From: Streptomyces malaysiensis subsp. samsunensis
Lineage (GTDB): Bacteria > Actinomycetota > Actinomycetes > Streptomycetales > Streptomycetaceae
Direction: 5' to 3'
NCBI RefSeq assembly: GCF_024519315.1
Contig: NZ_JANIIC010000037.1
Location: 46,706 to 110,705, forward strand
Length of the DNA: 64,000 bases
Shown here: positions 8,246 to 17,077 of the stretch, piece by piece
How positions within the stretch are numbered: position 1 is the stretch's first letter
Layout of the letters: each line of letters begins with the position of its first letter
Position numbers and translations under genes: made by a program
Notes under the pieces: generated by a model
What the model was told of the DNA's origin: nothing
Databases searched by the model: none
Seen by the model: only the letters and a program-made list of their open reading frames with translations

Positions 8246-9454
8246 GTGTTGTTTGGCATTATCCGGCCTTGTCGGCATCGGCTGTCGGAAAACCTGCGCA
8301 CCGAGTGGATGGCGCATTTGTGCGGGCTGTGCCTCGCGTTGAGGGGGGACCACGGGCAGTTCGCCCGTGTCGCCACCAATTACGACGGCCTGGTGATATC
8401 GGTCCTGGTGGAGGCCCAGGCCGGGCGCTCGGACGGCTGGCGGCGCACCGCCGGGCCCTGTCCGCTGCGCGGGATGCGGACGGCGTCGGTCGCCCAGGGC
8501 GAGGGGGCGCGGCTCGCGGCCACCGTCTCGCTGGTGCTGGCCTCGGCGAAGGTACGGGACCATGTCGCGGACGGCGACGGGGCGTTGGCCCGTCGGCCGG
8601 TCGCCGCGGCCGCCCGCCGGGTGGCCGGGCGGTGGGACCGGGCGGGGGAGCGCGGCGGCGCGGCGCTCGGTTTTGATACCGCCCTGTTGCTCGACGCGGT
8701 CGGCCGGCAGGCCGAACTGGAGGCCCACGCGGGCCCCGGCACCTCACTGCTGGCCGTCACCGAGCCCACCGAGACCGCGACCGCCGCGGCCTTCGGGCAC
8801 ACCGCCGTCCTGGCCGGGCGGCCCGGCAACCGGGCCCCGCTGGAGGAGGCGGGCCGGCTCTTCGGACGGCTGGCGCATCTGCTGGACGCGGTGGAGGACC
8901 TGGCCGAGGACGCCGAGAGCGGCGCCTGGAACCCGATAGCGGCCACCGGAGCCGACCTCGCCGAGGTGCGCAGGCTGTGCGACGACGCGGTGCACGGGGT
9001 GCGGCTGGCGCTGAAGGACACCGAATTCGCGGGCGAGGGCTCCGGCCGGCTCGCCCATGTGCTGCTGGTCCATGAGCTCCGGCGCGCGGTCGACCGCGCC
9101 TTCGGCACCACCGGCTGTGCGCACACCGGCCAGGGCTCCACCACCCCGGAGTCCTCCTACGGGCCGCCGCAGTCGCCGTGGATCACCCCGGGAGGCCCCG
9201 GCGGCGCACCGCCGGAGCCGCCGCACGGCCGCCGCCGGGGGCTGCTCGCCGGCTGCCTGGTGTGGACCGGGCTCTGCTGCACCTGCCAGGTGTGCTGCCG
9301 GGACCCGTACCACGACCCGTGGTCCGGGCAGCCGCGTGAGGGCCTGTGCCATAAGTGCGATGACTGCTGCGACTGTTGTGACTGCTGTGGCAATTGCAGC
9401 GACTGCTGTAGCTGCGACTGCTGTGATGGTTGTGACTGCGGCTGCGACTGCTAG
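8246..9454 (+). CDS. DUF5685 family protein with cysteine-rich C-terminal tail
   Basis: A 402-residue protein starting at GTG 8246 after GGGGGGA. The N-terminus LFGIIRPCRHRLSENLRTEW followed by HLCGLCLALRGDHG is the DUF5685 hallmark with three conserved Cys (residues 9, 26, 29). A helical middle (to about 290) follows. The end is extraordinary: after a Pro/Gly linker comes a short hydrophobic stretch with CCTCQVCC, then a last segment in which 18 of 35 residues are Cys, mostly as CDCC and DCC units. That tail uses TGT as well as TGC and is locally less GC-rich. It looks like a metal-binding or disulfide-rich domain. The function of DUF5685 is unknown to me. It is divergent from the SepF-like gene. 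Confidence 0.8.
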   Translation: MLFGIIRPCRHRLSENLRTEWMAHLCGLCLALRGDHGQFARVATNYDGLVISVLVEAQAGRSDGWRRTAGPCPLRGMRTASVAQGEGARLAATVSLVLASAKVRDHVADGDGALARRPVAAAARRVAGRWDRAGERGGAALGFDTALLLDAVGRQAELEAHAGPGTSLLAVTEPTETATAAAFGHTAVLAGRPGNRAPLEEAGRLFGRLAHLLDAVEDLAEDAESGAWNPIAATGADLAEVRRLCDDAVHGVRLALKDTEFAGEGSGRLAHVLLVHELRRAVDRAFGTTGCAHTGQGSTTPESSYGPPQSPWITPGGPGGAPPEPPHGRRRGLLAGCLVWTGLCCTCQVCCRDPYHDPWSGQPREGLCHKCDDCCDCCDCCGNCSDCCSCDCCDGCDCGCDC

Positions 9455-9540
9455 TTTCCCGGCGGATCGTGACGCCCGCGGCGGGCTGCTCCCCTCCCTG
9501 CTCCTTCCCACAACTGGGGCCTCGCCCCGGACCCAGGGCC

Positions 9541-9660
9541 GGGGCATCGATATGCGGCTTCGCCGCAGTCGCCCCTGGACCCCGGGGTCCAGGGGCGGAG
9601 CCCCTGCCACGCGGCGGAGCCGCACATGGATGCCGCGGGAAGGGGCGGGGAGGGGAAAGC
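9541..9660. repeat. Dispersed GC-rich palindromic repeat, copy 1
   Basis: A palindromic block containing CCCCGGGGTCCAGGGGCGG, then AGCCCCTGCCACGCGGCGGA, GCCGCA and GGGAAGGGGCGGGGAGGGGA. Close copies occur at 40289-40500, and related sequence at 58380-58470 and (reversed) 63560-63830. Such intergenic repeats are known in Streptomyces genomes and carry no gene. Confidence 0.8.
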
Positions 9661-10002
9661 ATCGTGGTCCGCCGGACACTCTGTGGCCGGAAAATGCACT
9701 GAGGGGAGGGGTGGAGCACTGACGTGTGTGGGAAGGCCGGACGCGCGTGACGACGCGGATATGCGGTGGCCACACCGGAGCGAGGGACCGGCGGGCGGGC
9801 GAAGCCTCGAAACACTGGGTGAGGGGAATCCCCTACGGCAGCGGAGGCGGGCGGTCAGCCCGAACAGGACGCCGACCACACCCGACCGAAGTCGATGTGG
9901 TCGCGCGTGACCAGTCGCCGCCGTGAGTCCATGGGCCAAGTGGAGCAGCCTTCCGCTTCCGCGTCAACCACGGTGAGACGTGCTGTTCATAGTTCGGACA
10001 GC

Positions 10003-10034
10003 CTTGACAGCCCACGGTGTGGACACCTTAATCT
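10003..10034 (+). promoter_or_regulatory. Candidate promoter of the FAD/ABC operon
   Basis: A perfect TTGACA (10003-10008) is followed by TTAATCT around 10028-10034. The 19-20 bp spacing is longer than ideal, so this is only a candidate. Confidence 0.3.
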
Positions 10035-10135
10035 CGGGCTCATGTCGAGCTGAGGGGCTCGTCTGCCGAGCTGAGGGGCTCGGCCGTGTGTGAGGGCCAT
10101 GCGTGTGTTCGCTTCAGAACTCACGGAGCCCTCGC

Positions 10136-12019
10136 ATGTCCGCGAATCCGGACCATCCGCCCCGCTCACCCGCCACGGTCGTCATCGTCGGCGCGGGTCC
10201 GCGTGCCACCGGTCTGATCGAGCGCATCGCCGCCAACGCCCCCGAACTGCACGGTGACGGCGCCCCGTTCGAGCTGCACCTGGTCGATCCGCATCCGCCA
10301 GGCGGCGGCCGTATCTGGCGCCCCGACCAGTCCCCGCTGCTGTGGATGAACTCCATGGCCGAGGACGTCACGATGTTCACCGACGCGTCGGTGGAGCGCG
10401 AAGGCCCCATATGCCCCGGCCCCTCCCTCGCCGAATGGGCCGGGCGGCTCCGCGAGGAAGGGCCGTCCCACGCCCTGCCGCCGGGACTCGCCGCCGAGGC
10501 CGCCGCCCTCACCGGGCGCAGCTTCGCCACCCGGCGCCTCCAGAGCGCCTATCTGGGCTGGGTGTACGAGCGGTCGGTGGCCGCCCTGCCGCCCGGAACC
10601 ACCGTCCATGAGCACCGGGACCGTGCCGTTCGTGTCACCGGGCCGTACGACGGGCGCCAGCAGGTGTGGCTGGAGGGGCGCACCGCCCCGCTCACCGCCG
10701 ACGCCGTGGTCCTGGCCCTCGGCCACCTCGACGCCGAACCCGATGCCGAGCAGCGGGCGCTCACCGCGTTCGCCGCCGAGCACGGACTGGTCCACCTCCC
10801 GCCGGAGTTCACCGCCGACAGCGATCTGAACGCGCTGCGCCCCGGCGAGCCGGTGCTCGTACGCGGTCTCGGTCTCGCCTTCGTCGATCTGATGGTGCTG
10901 CTCACCGAGGGGCGCGGCGGAGGCTATGAGCGCGGTCCGGACGGGGAGCTGGTCTACCGGCCCTCCGGGCGTGAGCCCGTGCTGTACGCCGGTTCGCGGC
11001 GCGGCGTTCCGTACCACGCCAAGATCGGCTACTCGCTGAGCGGTGAACGGCCCCCGGTGCCGCGCTTCTTCGGCCCCGCCCAGGTCGAGGAGTTGCTCTC
11101 GCGCCCCGGGCGGCCGGACTTCCGGCGCGACATCTGGCCGCTGATCGCCAAGGAGCTGGGCTTCGCCCACTACCACCGGCTGTTCACCGCCCATCCGGAG
11201 CGTACGGCCGGACCGTGGTCCGCGTTCGAGGAGAAGTACGCCGCCTGCCCGCCCGGCAGCCCCGAACTGGCCGCCCTGGTCGCCGCGGCCGTCCCCGACC
11301 CGGCCGACCGGCTCGACCTCGACGCCCTCGACCGCCCGCTGACCGGGCTGCGGTTCGATGATCACGAGGCCCTCCAGCAGGCGCTGCGCGGCCATATCGA
11401 GGCCGATCTGGCCCGCAGACACGACCCCGCGTACAGCCCCGACCTGGCCGTCTTCCTCGCCCTGCTCTCCGTCTACGGCCAGCTGATCCGGTTCGGCGAC
11501 ATCGGCGGCTGGTGGCACGGCTTCTTCAGCTTCCTCGCCTCCGGCCCGCCCGGCCCACGGCTCGAGCAGCTGCTCGCGCTCTCCCGCGCCGGAGTGGTCC
11601 GCTTCCTCGGCGCCGAGACGGCCGTGGCCGCCGATCCGCTGCGCGGGGTGTTCCGGGCGAGCTCCGCCAGTGTGCCCGGCCATGTCGTGGAGGCCCGTGC
11701 GCTGGTCGAGGCCCGGCTGCCGGAGCCGACCGTGGACCGCTCCCGCGACACCCTGCTGCGCTCCCTGCACCGCGACGGCGCCGCCGCCACCCCGGCCGGA
11801 CTGCTCGCCGTCAGCCCCGCCGACGCCCGGATCCTGGACCGGGCCGGCCGCCCGCATCCGCGCCGTTTCGCGCTCGGCCCGCACACCGACGCCCGCGCCT
11901 CCGGCGCCTTCGCCCGGCCCGGTACCAACGCGCCCGCGTTCCGGCAGAACGACGCGACCGCGCGGGCCCTGCTGCGCTGTCTGCGCGACCTGTCCTGTCG
12001 CGCCTCGCTCACCGCCTGA
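10136..12019 (+). CDS. FAD/NAD(P)-binding flavoprotein
   Basis: A 627-residue protein from ATG 10136, seven bases after GGAG. The N-terminus VVIVGAGPRATGLIERIAAN is a dinucleotide-binding GxGxxxxG Rossmann motif, followed by PPGGGRIWRPDQSPLLWMNS, typical of the NAD_binding_9 family. A second cofactor region lies near VVLALGHLDAEP (residues about 190-205). It heads an operon with a polar-amino-acid-type ABC transporter and flavin monooxygenases, so a role in oxidative breakdown of an imported sulfur- or nitrogen-containing compound is likely; the reaction is not known. Its stop codon is part of a 27-bp tandem repeat running towards the permease gene. Confidence 0.82.
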   Translation: MSANPDHPPRSPATVVIVGAGPRATGLIERIAANAPELHGDGAPFELHLVDPHPPGGGRIWRPDQSPLLWMNSMAEDVTMFTDASVEREGPICPGPSLAEWAGRLREEGPSHALPPGLAAEAAALTGRSFATRRLQSAYLGWVYERSVAALPPGTTVHEHRDRAVRVTGPYDGRQQVWLEGRTAPLTADAVVLALGHLDAEPDAEQRALTAFAAEHGLVHLPPEFTADSDLNALRPGEPVLVRGLGLAFVDLMVLLTEGRGGGYERGPDGELVYRPSGREPVLYAGSRRGVPYHAKIGYSLSGERPPVPRFFGPAQVEELLSRPGRPDFRRDIWPLIAKELGFAHYHRLFTAHPERTAGPWSAFEEKYAACPPGSPELAALVAAAVPDPADRLDLDALDRPLTGLRFDDHEALQQALRGHIEADLARRHDPAYSPDLAVFLALLSVYGQLIRFGDIGGWWHGFFSFLASGPPGPRLEQLLALSRAGVVRFLGAETAVAADPLRGVFRASSASVPGHVVEARALVEARLPEPTVDRSRDTLLRSLHRDGAAATPAGLLAVSPADARILDRAGRPHPRRFALGPHTDARASGAFARPGTNAPAFRQNDATARALLRCLRDLSCRASLTA

Positions 12020-12175
12020 GCGGCCCCCGCACAGCCGTCGGCCTGAGCGGCCCCCGCACAGCCGTCGGCCTGAGCGGCCCCCGCACAGCCGTCGGCCTGA
12101 GCGGCCCCCGCGCGGCCATCGGCCTGAGCGGCCCCGACACAGCCGTCGGCCTGAGCGGCCCCGGCACAGCCATCG
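12014..12175. repeat. 27-bp tandem repeat, six units, containing the upstream stop codon
   Basis: Six contiguous 27-bp units begin at 12014, 12041, 12068, 12095, 12122 and 12149, each opening GCCTGAGCGGCCCC. The first three are identical and the last three carry 2-4 changes. The TGA of the first unit is the stop of the FAD protein; because 27 is divisible by three, every unit repeats that TGA in the same frame. Confidence 0.92.
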
Positions 12176-12242
12176 GTCCGAGCACGGCCCCGCAAGGCCA
12201 ACCCCGCACCACCCTCAGCTCTCTCCCCCCGAAGGACCCTCC

Positions 12243-13133
12243 ATGTCGCTGACGTCCGATCCACCTGTCGGCAAGGCCGCCGAAGGCGGTGCCGAACGTG
12301 AGGACTACTCCGCCCTCAAGGTCGTCCCGGTGCGCCACCCCTGGCGCTGGGCCGCCGTGGTCGTCACGGCCGTCCTGGTGGCCCAGTTCGCCCACGGCCT
12401 GATCACCAACTCCGGCTGGGAGTGGGACGTCTTCGCCGACTTCTTCACCACCCGGACCATCCTCAAGGCGGTCTGGATCACCATCCAGCTCACCTTCTAC
12501 GGCACCGCGCTCGGCTTCGCCCTTGGGATCGTCCTCGCCTTCATGCGGCTGTCCAAGAGCCCGTTCCTGAAGTCGGTGGCCTTCACCTATATCTGGGCGT
12601 TCCGCTCCATCCCGCTCATCGTCCAGCTGCTCTTCTGGTTCAACCTCACCTATCTCTACAAGCGGCTCGACTTCGGCATCCCCTTCGGCCCCGGCTTCTT
12701 CTCCTTCGACACCGCCGGTCTGGTCGGGGCGATGAGCGCGGCGGTGCTCGGACTCGCGCTCCACCAGGCGGCCTACGCCGCGGAGATCGTGCGCGGCGGA
12801 GTCCTCGCCGTGGACGGCGGACAGCTGGAGGCGGCGGCCGCGCTCGGCATCCCCCGGCTGCGGCAGCTGCGCAGGATCGTGCTCCCGCAGGCGATGCGGT
12901 CGATCCTGCCGAACGCCGCCAACGAGGTCATCTCGCTCTTCAAGGGCACCTCGATCGTCTCCGTCATGGCGATCGGCGAGCTCTTCTACCAGGTGCAGGT
13001 CATCTACGGACGCAACGGCCGGGTCGTGCCGCTGCTGATGGTCGCGACCGTCTGGTACATCATCCTGACCACCGTGCTCTCGGTCGCGCAGTACTACGTC
13101 GAGCGCCACTTCTCGCGGGGAGCCACCCGATGA
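12243..13133 (+). CDS. Amino-acid ABC transporter permease (HisM/GlnP type)
   Basis: A 296-residue inner-membrane protein from ATG 12243. A ~45-residue cytoplasmic lead is followed by five or six membrane segments. The ATPase-contact (EAA) loop is visible as GGQLEAAAALGIPRLRQLRR followed by IVLPQA (residues about 196-222). It is the translocation subunit of a polar amino-acid uptake (PAAT) transporter. A single permease gene implies a homodimer. The stop overlaps the ATPase start (ATGA), showing translational coupling. The operon order permease-ATPase-lipoprotein plus flavin monooxygenases resembles the Bacillus ytmI-type organosulfur operon. Confidence 0.9.
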   Translation: MSLTSDPPVGKAAEGGAEREDYSALKVVPVRHPWRWAAVVVTAVLVAQFAHGLITNSGWEWDVFADFFTTRTILKAVWITIQLTFYGTALGFALGIVLAFMRLSKSPFLKSVAFTYIWAFRSIPLIVQLLFWFNLTYLYKRLDFGIPFGPGFFSFDTAGLVGAMSAAVLGLALHQAAYAAEIVRGGVLAVDGGQLEAAAALGIPRLRQLRRIVLPQAMRSILPNAANEVISLFKGTSIVSVMAIGELFYQVQVIYGRNGRVVPLLMVATVWYIILTTVLSVAQYYVERHFSRGATR

Positions 13134-13891
13134 CCGCCATGGTCGACATCCGCTCCGTCCACAAGAGCTTCGGGTCGCTGGAGGTGCTGCGCGGTATCGA
13201 CCTGGAGGTGCGCTCCGGGGAGGTGGCCGTGGTCCTCGGGCCCTCCGGCTCGGGCAAGTCCACCCTGCTGCGCGCCATCAACCACCTGGAGAAGGTGGAC
13301 AGCGGCTGGATCAGCGTCGGCGGTTCGCTCGTCGGCTACCGCCGCCAGGGCGACCGCCTCTACGAGCTGCGCGAACGCGAGATCCTCAAACAGCGCACCC
13401 GGATCGGCTTCGTCTTCCAGAACTTCAATCTCTTCCCGCATCTGACGGTGCTGGAGAACATCGTCGAGGCGCCGGTCTCGGCCCTGCGCCGCCCCAGGAA
13501 GGAGGCAGTGCGCTCCGCCGAGACGCTGCTCGCCCGGGTCGGCCTCGCCGACAAGGCGGCCGCCTACCCCCGGCAGCTCTCCGGCGGGCAGCAGCAGCGG
13601 GTGGCGATCGCCCGCGCCCTCGCCCTGGAGCCCGAGCTGCTGCTCTTCGACGAGCCGACCTCCGCCCTCGACCCCGAACTGGTCGGTGAGGTGCTCGACG
13701 TCATCAAGGACCTGGCCCACCAGGGCACCACGATGATCGTCGTCACCCATGAGATCGGCTTCGCGCGGGAGGTCGCCGACACCGTCGTCTTCATGGACGG
13801 CGGCCGGATCGTCGAGCGGGGCACCCCCGCCGAAGTGCTCGACTCCCCGCGTCATGACCGCACCAAGACATTCCTCTCCAAGGTCCTCTGA
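13130..13891 (+). CDS. Amino-acid ABC transporter ATP-binding protein
   Basis: A 253-residue ATPase starting at ATG 13130, overlapping the permease stop by four bases. It shows Walker A GPSGSGKST (37-45), a Q-loop in GFVFQNFNLFPHLTVLEN, the signature LSGGQQQRVAIARAL, Walker B LLLFDEPTSALDPE and the switch His in VTHEIGF. It drives uptake through the adjacent permease. A 10-20 residue insertion with YRRQGDRLYELRERE before the Q-loop is common in the polar amino-acid subfamily. Confidence 0.93.
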   Translation: MTAMVDIRSVHKSFGSLEVLRGIDLEVRSGEVAVVLGPSGSGKSTLLRAINHLEKVDSGWISVGGSLVGYRRQGDRLYELREREILKQRTRIGFVFQNFNLFPHLTVLENIVEAPVSALRRPRKEAVRSAETLLARVGLADKAAAYPRQLSGGQQQRVAIARALALEPELLLFDEPTSALDPELVGEVLDVIKDLAHQGTTMIVVTHEIGFAREVADTVVFMDGGRIVERGTPAEVLDSPRHDRTKTFLSKVL

Positions 13892-13932
13892 GGCCACCGA
13901 TGTTCCGCCACGGCTACGCAAGGAGCACCCCC

Positions 13933-14895
13933 GTGAAGACTCGCCGCACCCTCGTCACCGCCGTCGCCGCGCTCACCGCCTCCGCACTGCTCGGCGGCTG
14001 CGGCGACGGCGATGCCCAGGAGACGGTGGGCTCCAAGGGCAGGAACAACGCCATCAACATCAGCCCGGACCAGCACCGGATCAGAGGGAAGAAGGTCGAC
14101 TCGATCGCGGCGAAGGTGCCGGCCTCGATCCGTCAGCGCGGCACCCTGCGCATCGGCGGCAGCGCCGACGCCTCCGCCCCGCTCGGCTTCTACGCGACCG
14201 ACGACAAGACCCGGATCGGCTCCGAGATCGACATCGCCACGCTGGTCGCCGACACCCTCGGACTCGAGCCCGAATTCCAGGCGGTCTCCTGGGAGAACCT
14301 CTTCGTCGGCCTGGACAGCTCCAAGTTCGACGGCGTCTTCTCCAACGTGACGGTCACCGAGGAGCGCAAGGAGAAGTACGACTTCGCCACCTACCGGCTG
14401 GACGACCTCGCCTTCGAGGCCAAGAAGGGCACCTCCTGGCGGGTCAAGGGCCCCGAGGACGTGGCGGGCAAGACCGTTTCGGTCGCCTCCGGCACCAACC
14501 AGGAGAAGATCCTCGTCGACTGGAGCAAGCAGAATCAGAAGGCGGGCCGTAAGCCCGTGGACATCAAGTACTTCCAGAAGGACACCGACTACTACCTCGC
14601 CCTCCAGTCCGGCCGTATCGACGCCTACTTCGGCCCGAACCCCACCTCCGCCTACCACGTCGCCTCGGCCGGCCAGACCCAGATCATCGGCCGGTTCTCG
14701 GGCGGTGGCGACCAGGTGCAGGGCAAGATCGCGGCCACCACCAGGAAGGGCAGCGGACTGGTCGACGCCTACGCCGCGGCCCTGGACCACGTGATCGAGG
14801 ACGGTTCGTACGCCAAGGTCCTGAAGCGGTGGGGGCTCTCCAGCGAGGCGGTGAGGAAGTCCGAGATCAACCCGCCCGGCCTGCCCAAGCCGTGA
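13933..14895 (+). CDS. ABC transporter substrate-binding lipoprotein
   Basis: A 320-residue protein from GTG 13933 (AAGGAGCA upstream); an ATG at 13900 gives an 11-residue extension before the signal. The signal peptide ends in the lipobox LLGGC (Cys23), so it is anchored to the outer membrane face. The rest is a type-II periplasmic-binding fold (SBP_bac_3): RQRGTLRIGGSADASAPLGF near the start and EIDIATLVADTLGLEPEFQ. It presumably captures a polar amino-acid-like ligand for the transporter. Its stop overlaps a GTG of the next frame, but that gene probably begins at 14928. Confidence 0.9.
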   Translation: MKTRRTLVTAVAALTASALLGGCGDGDAQETVGSKGRNNAINISPDQHRIRGKKVDSIAAKVPASIRQRGTLRIGGSADASAPLGFYATDDKTRIGSEIDIATLVADTLGLEPEFQAVSWENLFVGLDSSKFDGVFSNVTVTEERKEKYDFATYRLDDLAFEAKKGTSWRVKGPEDVAGKTVSVASGTNQEKILVDWSKQNQKAGRKPVDIKYFQKDTDYYLALQSGRIDAYFGPNPTSAYHVASAGQTQIIGRFSGGGDQVQGKIAATTRKGSGLVDAYAAALDHVIEDGSYAKVLKRWGLSSEAVRKSEINPPGLPKP

Positions 14896-14927
14896 CCTCT
14901 GATCCCCGACCGAGGAAGGCCCCGACC

Positions 14928-15881
14928 GTGGCCGTACCGACCGGCACCCTGCACCTGGCCGCCGCCATCGACGGCGACGGGCAGTACCAGGCGCCGTACT
15001 ACGTGGAGCTCGCCCGCCTCGCCGAGGGCGGCACGCTCGACTTCATCACCCTGGACGACACCTTCGGCCCGCCGGGGCCGGGCCGGGGCAGGCTCGACGC
15101 GCTCGCCGTGCTCGCGCGGGTCGCGCCCGCCACCGGGCGGATCGGATTGGTGCCGACCGTCACCACCACCCACACCGAGCCGTTCCATGTCTCCTCCTCC
15201 GTGGCCACCTTGGACTGGGTGAGCCGCGGCCGGGCGGGCTGGCGGGTCGAGGTCTCGGCGACGGAGGCCGAGGCGCGGCTGGTGGGCCGCCGCCCCGCCG
15301 CCCCCGCCGGGGAGCTGTGGGCCGAGGCGGGGGAGGTCGCCGATGTGGTGGCCCGGCTGTGGGACAGCTGGGAGGACGACGCCGAGATCCGCGACACCGC
15401 CACCGGCCGCTTCATCGACCGCGACAAGCTGCACTACGTGGACTTCGAGGGCGCCCACTTCTCGGTGCGCGGCCCCGCCATCGTGCCCCGGCCGCCACAG
15501 GGCCACCCGGTCGTGGCCGTCGCCGCCACCGACCCGGTGACCTGGCAGACCGCGGCCCGGTACGCCGATGTGGCCTATGTCCGCGCCACCTCCCCGGAGG
15601 AGGCGGGCCGTATCCGCGACGAACTGCGCGGCCGCGCGGTGGCGCACGGCCGGGAGCCCGGCGCGCTCACCGTGCTCGCCGCCGTCGCCGTGGACCTCGC
15701 CATGGGGAGGGCGCGCACGGGAACTCCCCGGCCACGGGCGGCGCGCCGGTCCCGCCGACCGACACGTCCGGCGGACCTCCGCTGTACCGCGGGGGCCCGG
15801 TGGAACTCGCGGGGCTTGATCGCCGTACGGCATGACGCCGGTACTGTGAACGGCTTCCACATCACCGTTTCTGAAGACTGA
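14928..15881 (+). pseudogene. Broken LLM-class flavin-dependent monooxygenase 1
   Basis: Starts at GTG 14928 after GAGGAAGG. It reads well as an LLM (luciferase-like) monooxygenase: GTLHLAAAIDGDGQYQAPYY, FITLDDTFGPPG, HTEPFHVSSSVATLDWVSRG. About 260 residues in, the similarity jumps to the next frame (near 15697), where EGAHGNSPATGGAPVPPTDT and PPLYRGGPVELAG can be read. Near 15815 it returns to the original frame (GLIAVRHDAGTVNGFHIT) and then stops at 15879, without the last ~50 residues expected of the family. Two compensating indels plus a 3' truncation mark it as a pseudogene, unless the assembly is wrong. The intact form would oxidise a substrate imported by the upstream transporter. Confidence 0.75.
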
Positions 15882-16212
15882 GCAGGAGTGAGCCCGATCA
15901 GCCGCACGCCCCGAACGGTTGTGGGCGCACTGGTCTCTGGCGTACTCAACCCCGGGGCGGCAACACGCATCCTGTGCGTGGTCCGAGCACGGGAGGCCAG
16001 TTCCCTGTGCGACCTGGCCATGTAGGTACGGCCAGGGGTGACGGGGAGGCCCCGAACCATCCTCTGGTGGAGCGGGGCCCCGCACACTGGCGCCGTACCG
16101 GCGTCCCAGATCGCACGATCAGCTAACCCGCCTGGCCCACGGTGCCGCGAGCCCACGAGCCGACCATCATTACGATCGAGCTAACCCGGCCTCGTGCTCA
16201 GTCTCCCGTGCG
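15882..16212. other. Unassigned spacer between two monooxygenase remnants
   Basis: About 330 bp with no recognisable gene on either strand. It replaces what should be the 3' end of one monooxygenase and the 5' third of the next. It contains an imperfect ~19-bp direct repeat (around AGCTAACCCG at 16121-16130 and 16179-16188) and a short inverted repeat CTGGCC/GGCCAG near 16015-16035. Its origin is unknown. Confidence 0.5.
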
Positions 16213-16740
16213 CACAACGGCCGGAGCCACGACCTCGATGTGGTCGGCAGGCCCGAGTCGTTCACCGTGCTGAACGCGCTCGCCGCCGTCACCGAACGGC
16301 TGGGACTGGCCGCCACCGTCAACGCCACCTTCAACGAACCGTACGAACTGGCCCGCCGGTTCGCCTCCCTGGACCATCTCAGCGGGGGCCGCGCCGCCTG
16401 GAACGTGGTCACCTCCTCCGACGCCTTCACCGGTGAGAACTTCCGGCGCGGCGGCTTCCTGGACCGGGCCGACCGCTACACCCGGGCCGCCGAGTTCGTC
16501 GCCGCCGCACGGGAGCTGTGGGACTCCTGGACGCCGGACGGCACGCCCCGTCCGTTCGCCCACACCGGCCGGCACTTCACCATCGAGGGCGAGTTCGGCG
16601 TGCCACGCTCGCCGCAGGGCCATCCGGTGGTGATCCAGGCCGGGGACTCCGACGAGGGCCGGGAGTTCGCCGCCTCCACCGCCGACGTCATCTTCACCCG
16701 GCACGGCTCGCTGGAGGCCGGGCGCGCCTTCTACATCCGG
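16213..16740 (+). pseudogene. Internal fragment of NtaA/SnaA/DszA-type flavin monooxygenase
   Basis: A 175-residue open segment that is clearly the middle of a nitrilotriacetate/dibenzothiophene-type FMNH2-dependent monooxygenase: LDVVGRPESFTVLNALAAVT, FNEPYELARRFASLDHLSGG, RAAWNVVTSSDAFTGENFRR and HFTIEGEFGVPRSPQGHPVV. Roughly the first 60-80 residues and the last ~200 expected of the family are missing, and no start codon sits in a proper place. The similarity ends abruptly at LEAGRAFY near 16737. It is a remnant of the second oxygenase of this operon. Confidence 0.8.
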
Positions 16741-17077
16741 GGGAGCGGCGCTGAGCCGACGCGCACCGGCCCGGCAGCGGGGATGCGATACGCCGGTGCC
16801 ATAACGGAACCCGATCGCCCGCGCGTCCGTCTCACCGGATGCCCAAAGGGATGGGAGCACAAGCCCCGGCGGCCTGAACCCGCCGGGGCTATGTGGCGTG
16901 TGTTCGGCGGCTGTTCCGAATTGTCCTCTTGCGCGGTGCGTCCACGGCCACGAATACTTCCGGAAGCGCTTGTCAGGAGCACGCCGAATCGGGTCGTATC
17001 GGTCACCGGCGTGCTCATTGACTGCGCCTCACGGGCCTGCCCACCCAAGCGGACCCCCGATTCCCCCGGAGGAAGAG
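16741..17077. other. Intergenic region before the SGPB-like protease
   Basis: 337 bp with no gene. It contains a terminator hairpin (16862-16890) and ends with the GGAGGA ribosome site of the protease. Confidence 0.5.
16862..16890 (+). terminator. Terminator hairpin after the decayed operon
   Basis: A perfect 11-bp stem AGCCCCGGCGG / CCGCCGGGGCT with a 7-nt loop, about 120 bp after the last monooxygenase remnant. Confidence 0.75.

Larger units (their letters stand above)
9455..10135. other. Long intergenic region with a dispersed repeat
   Basis: 681 bp without a convincing gene. The first 210 bp is a palindromic repeat family member (see 9541-9660). Two copies of GAGCTGAGGGGCTCG (10047-10061, 10068-10082) lie before the next gene. 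I looked for a cysteine-attenuator leader peptide, often found before sulfur operons in actinobacteria, and found none. Confidence 0.5.

Noticed and set aside
9626..9910. Small open frames in the 9.6-9.9 kb gap
   Set aside because: No ribosome sites, inconsistent codon use and overlap with the dispersed palindromic repeat.
9900..10135. Cysteine-attenuator leader peptide before the FAD/ABC operon
   Set aside because: I searched for a short frame ending in clustered Cys codons and found none (the nearest has no Cys).
12014..12175. CRISPR array or small repeat protein (LSGPRTAVG repeats)
   Set aside because: Units are directly contiguous with no spacers. The repeat peptide in another frame lacks a start with a ribosome site and any other coding sign.
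15575..16156. Minus-strand 193-codon frame over the monooxygenase junction
   Set aside because: Mostly antisense to recognisable monooxygenase sequence, with no motif or ribosome site.
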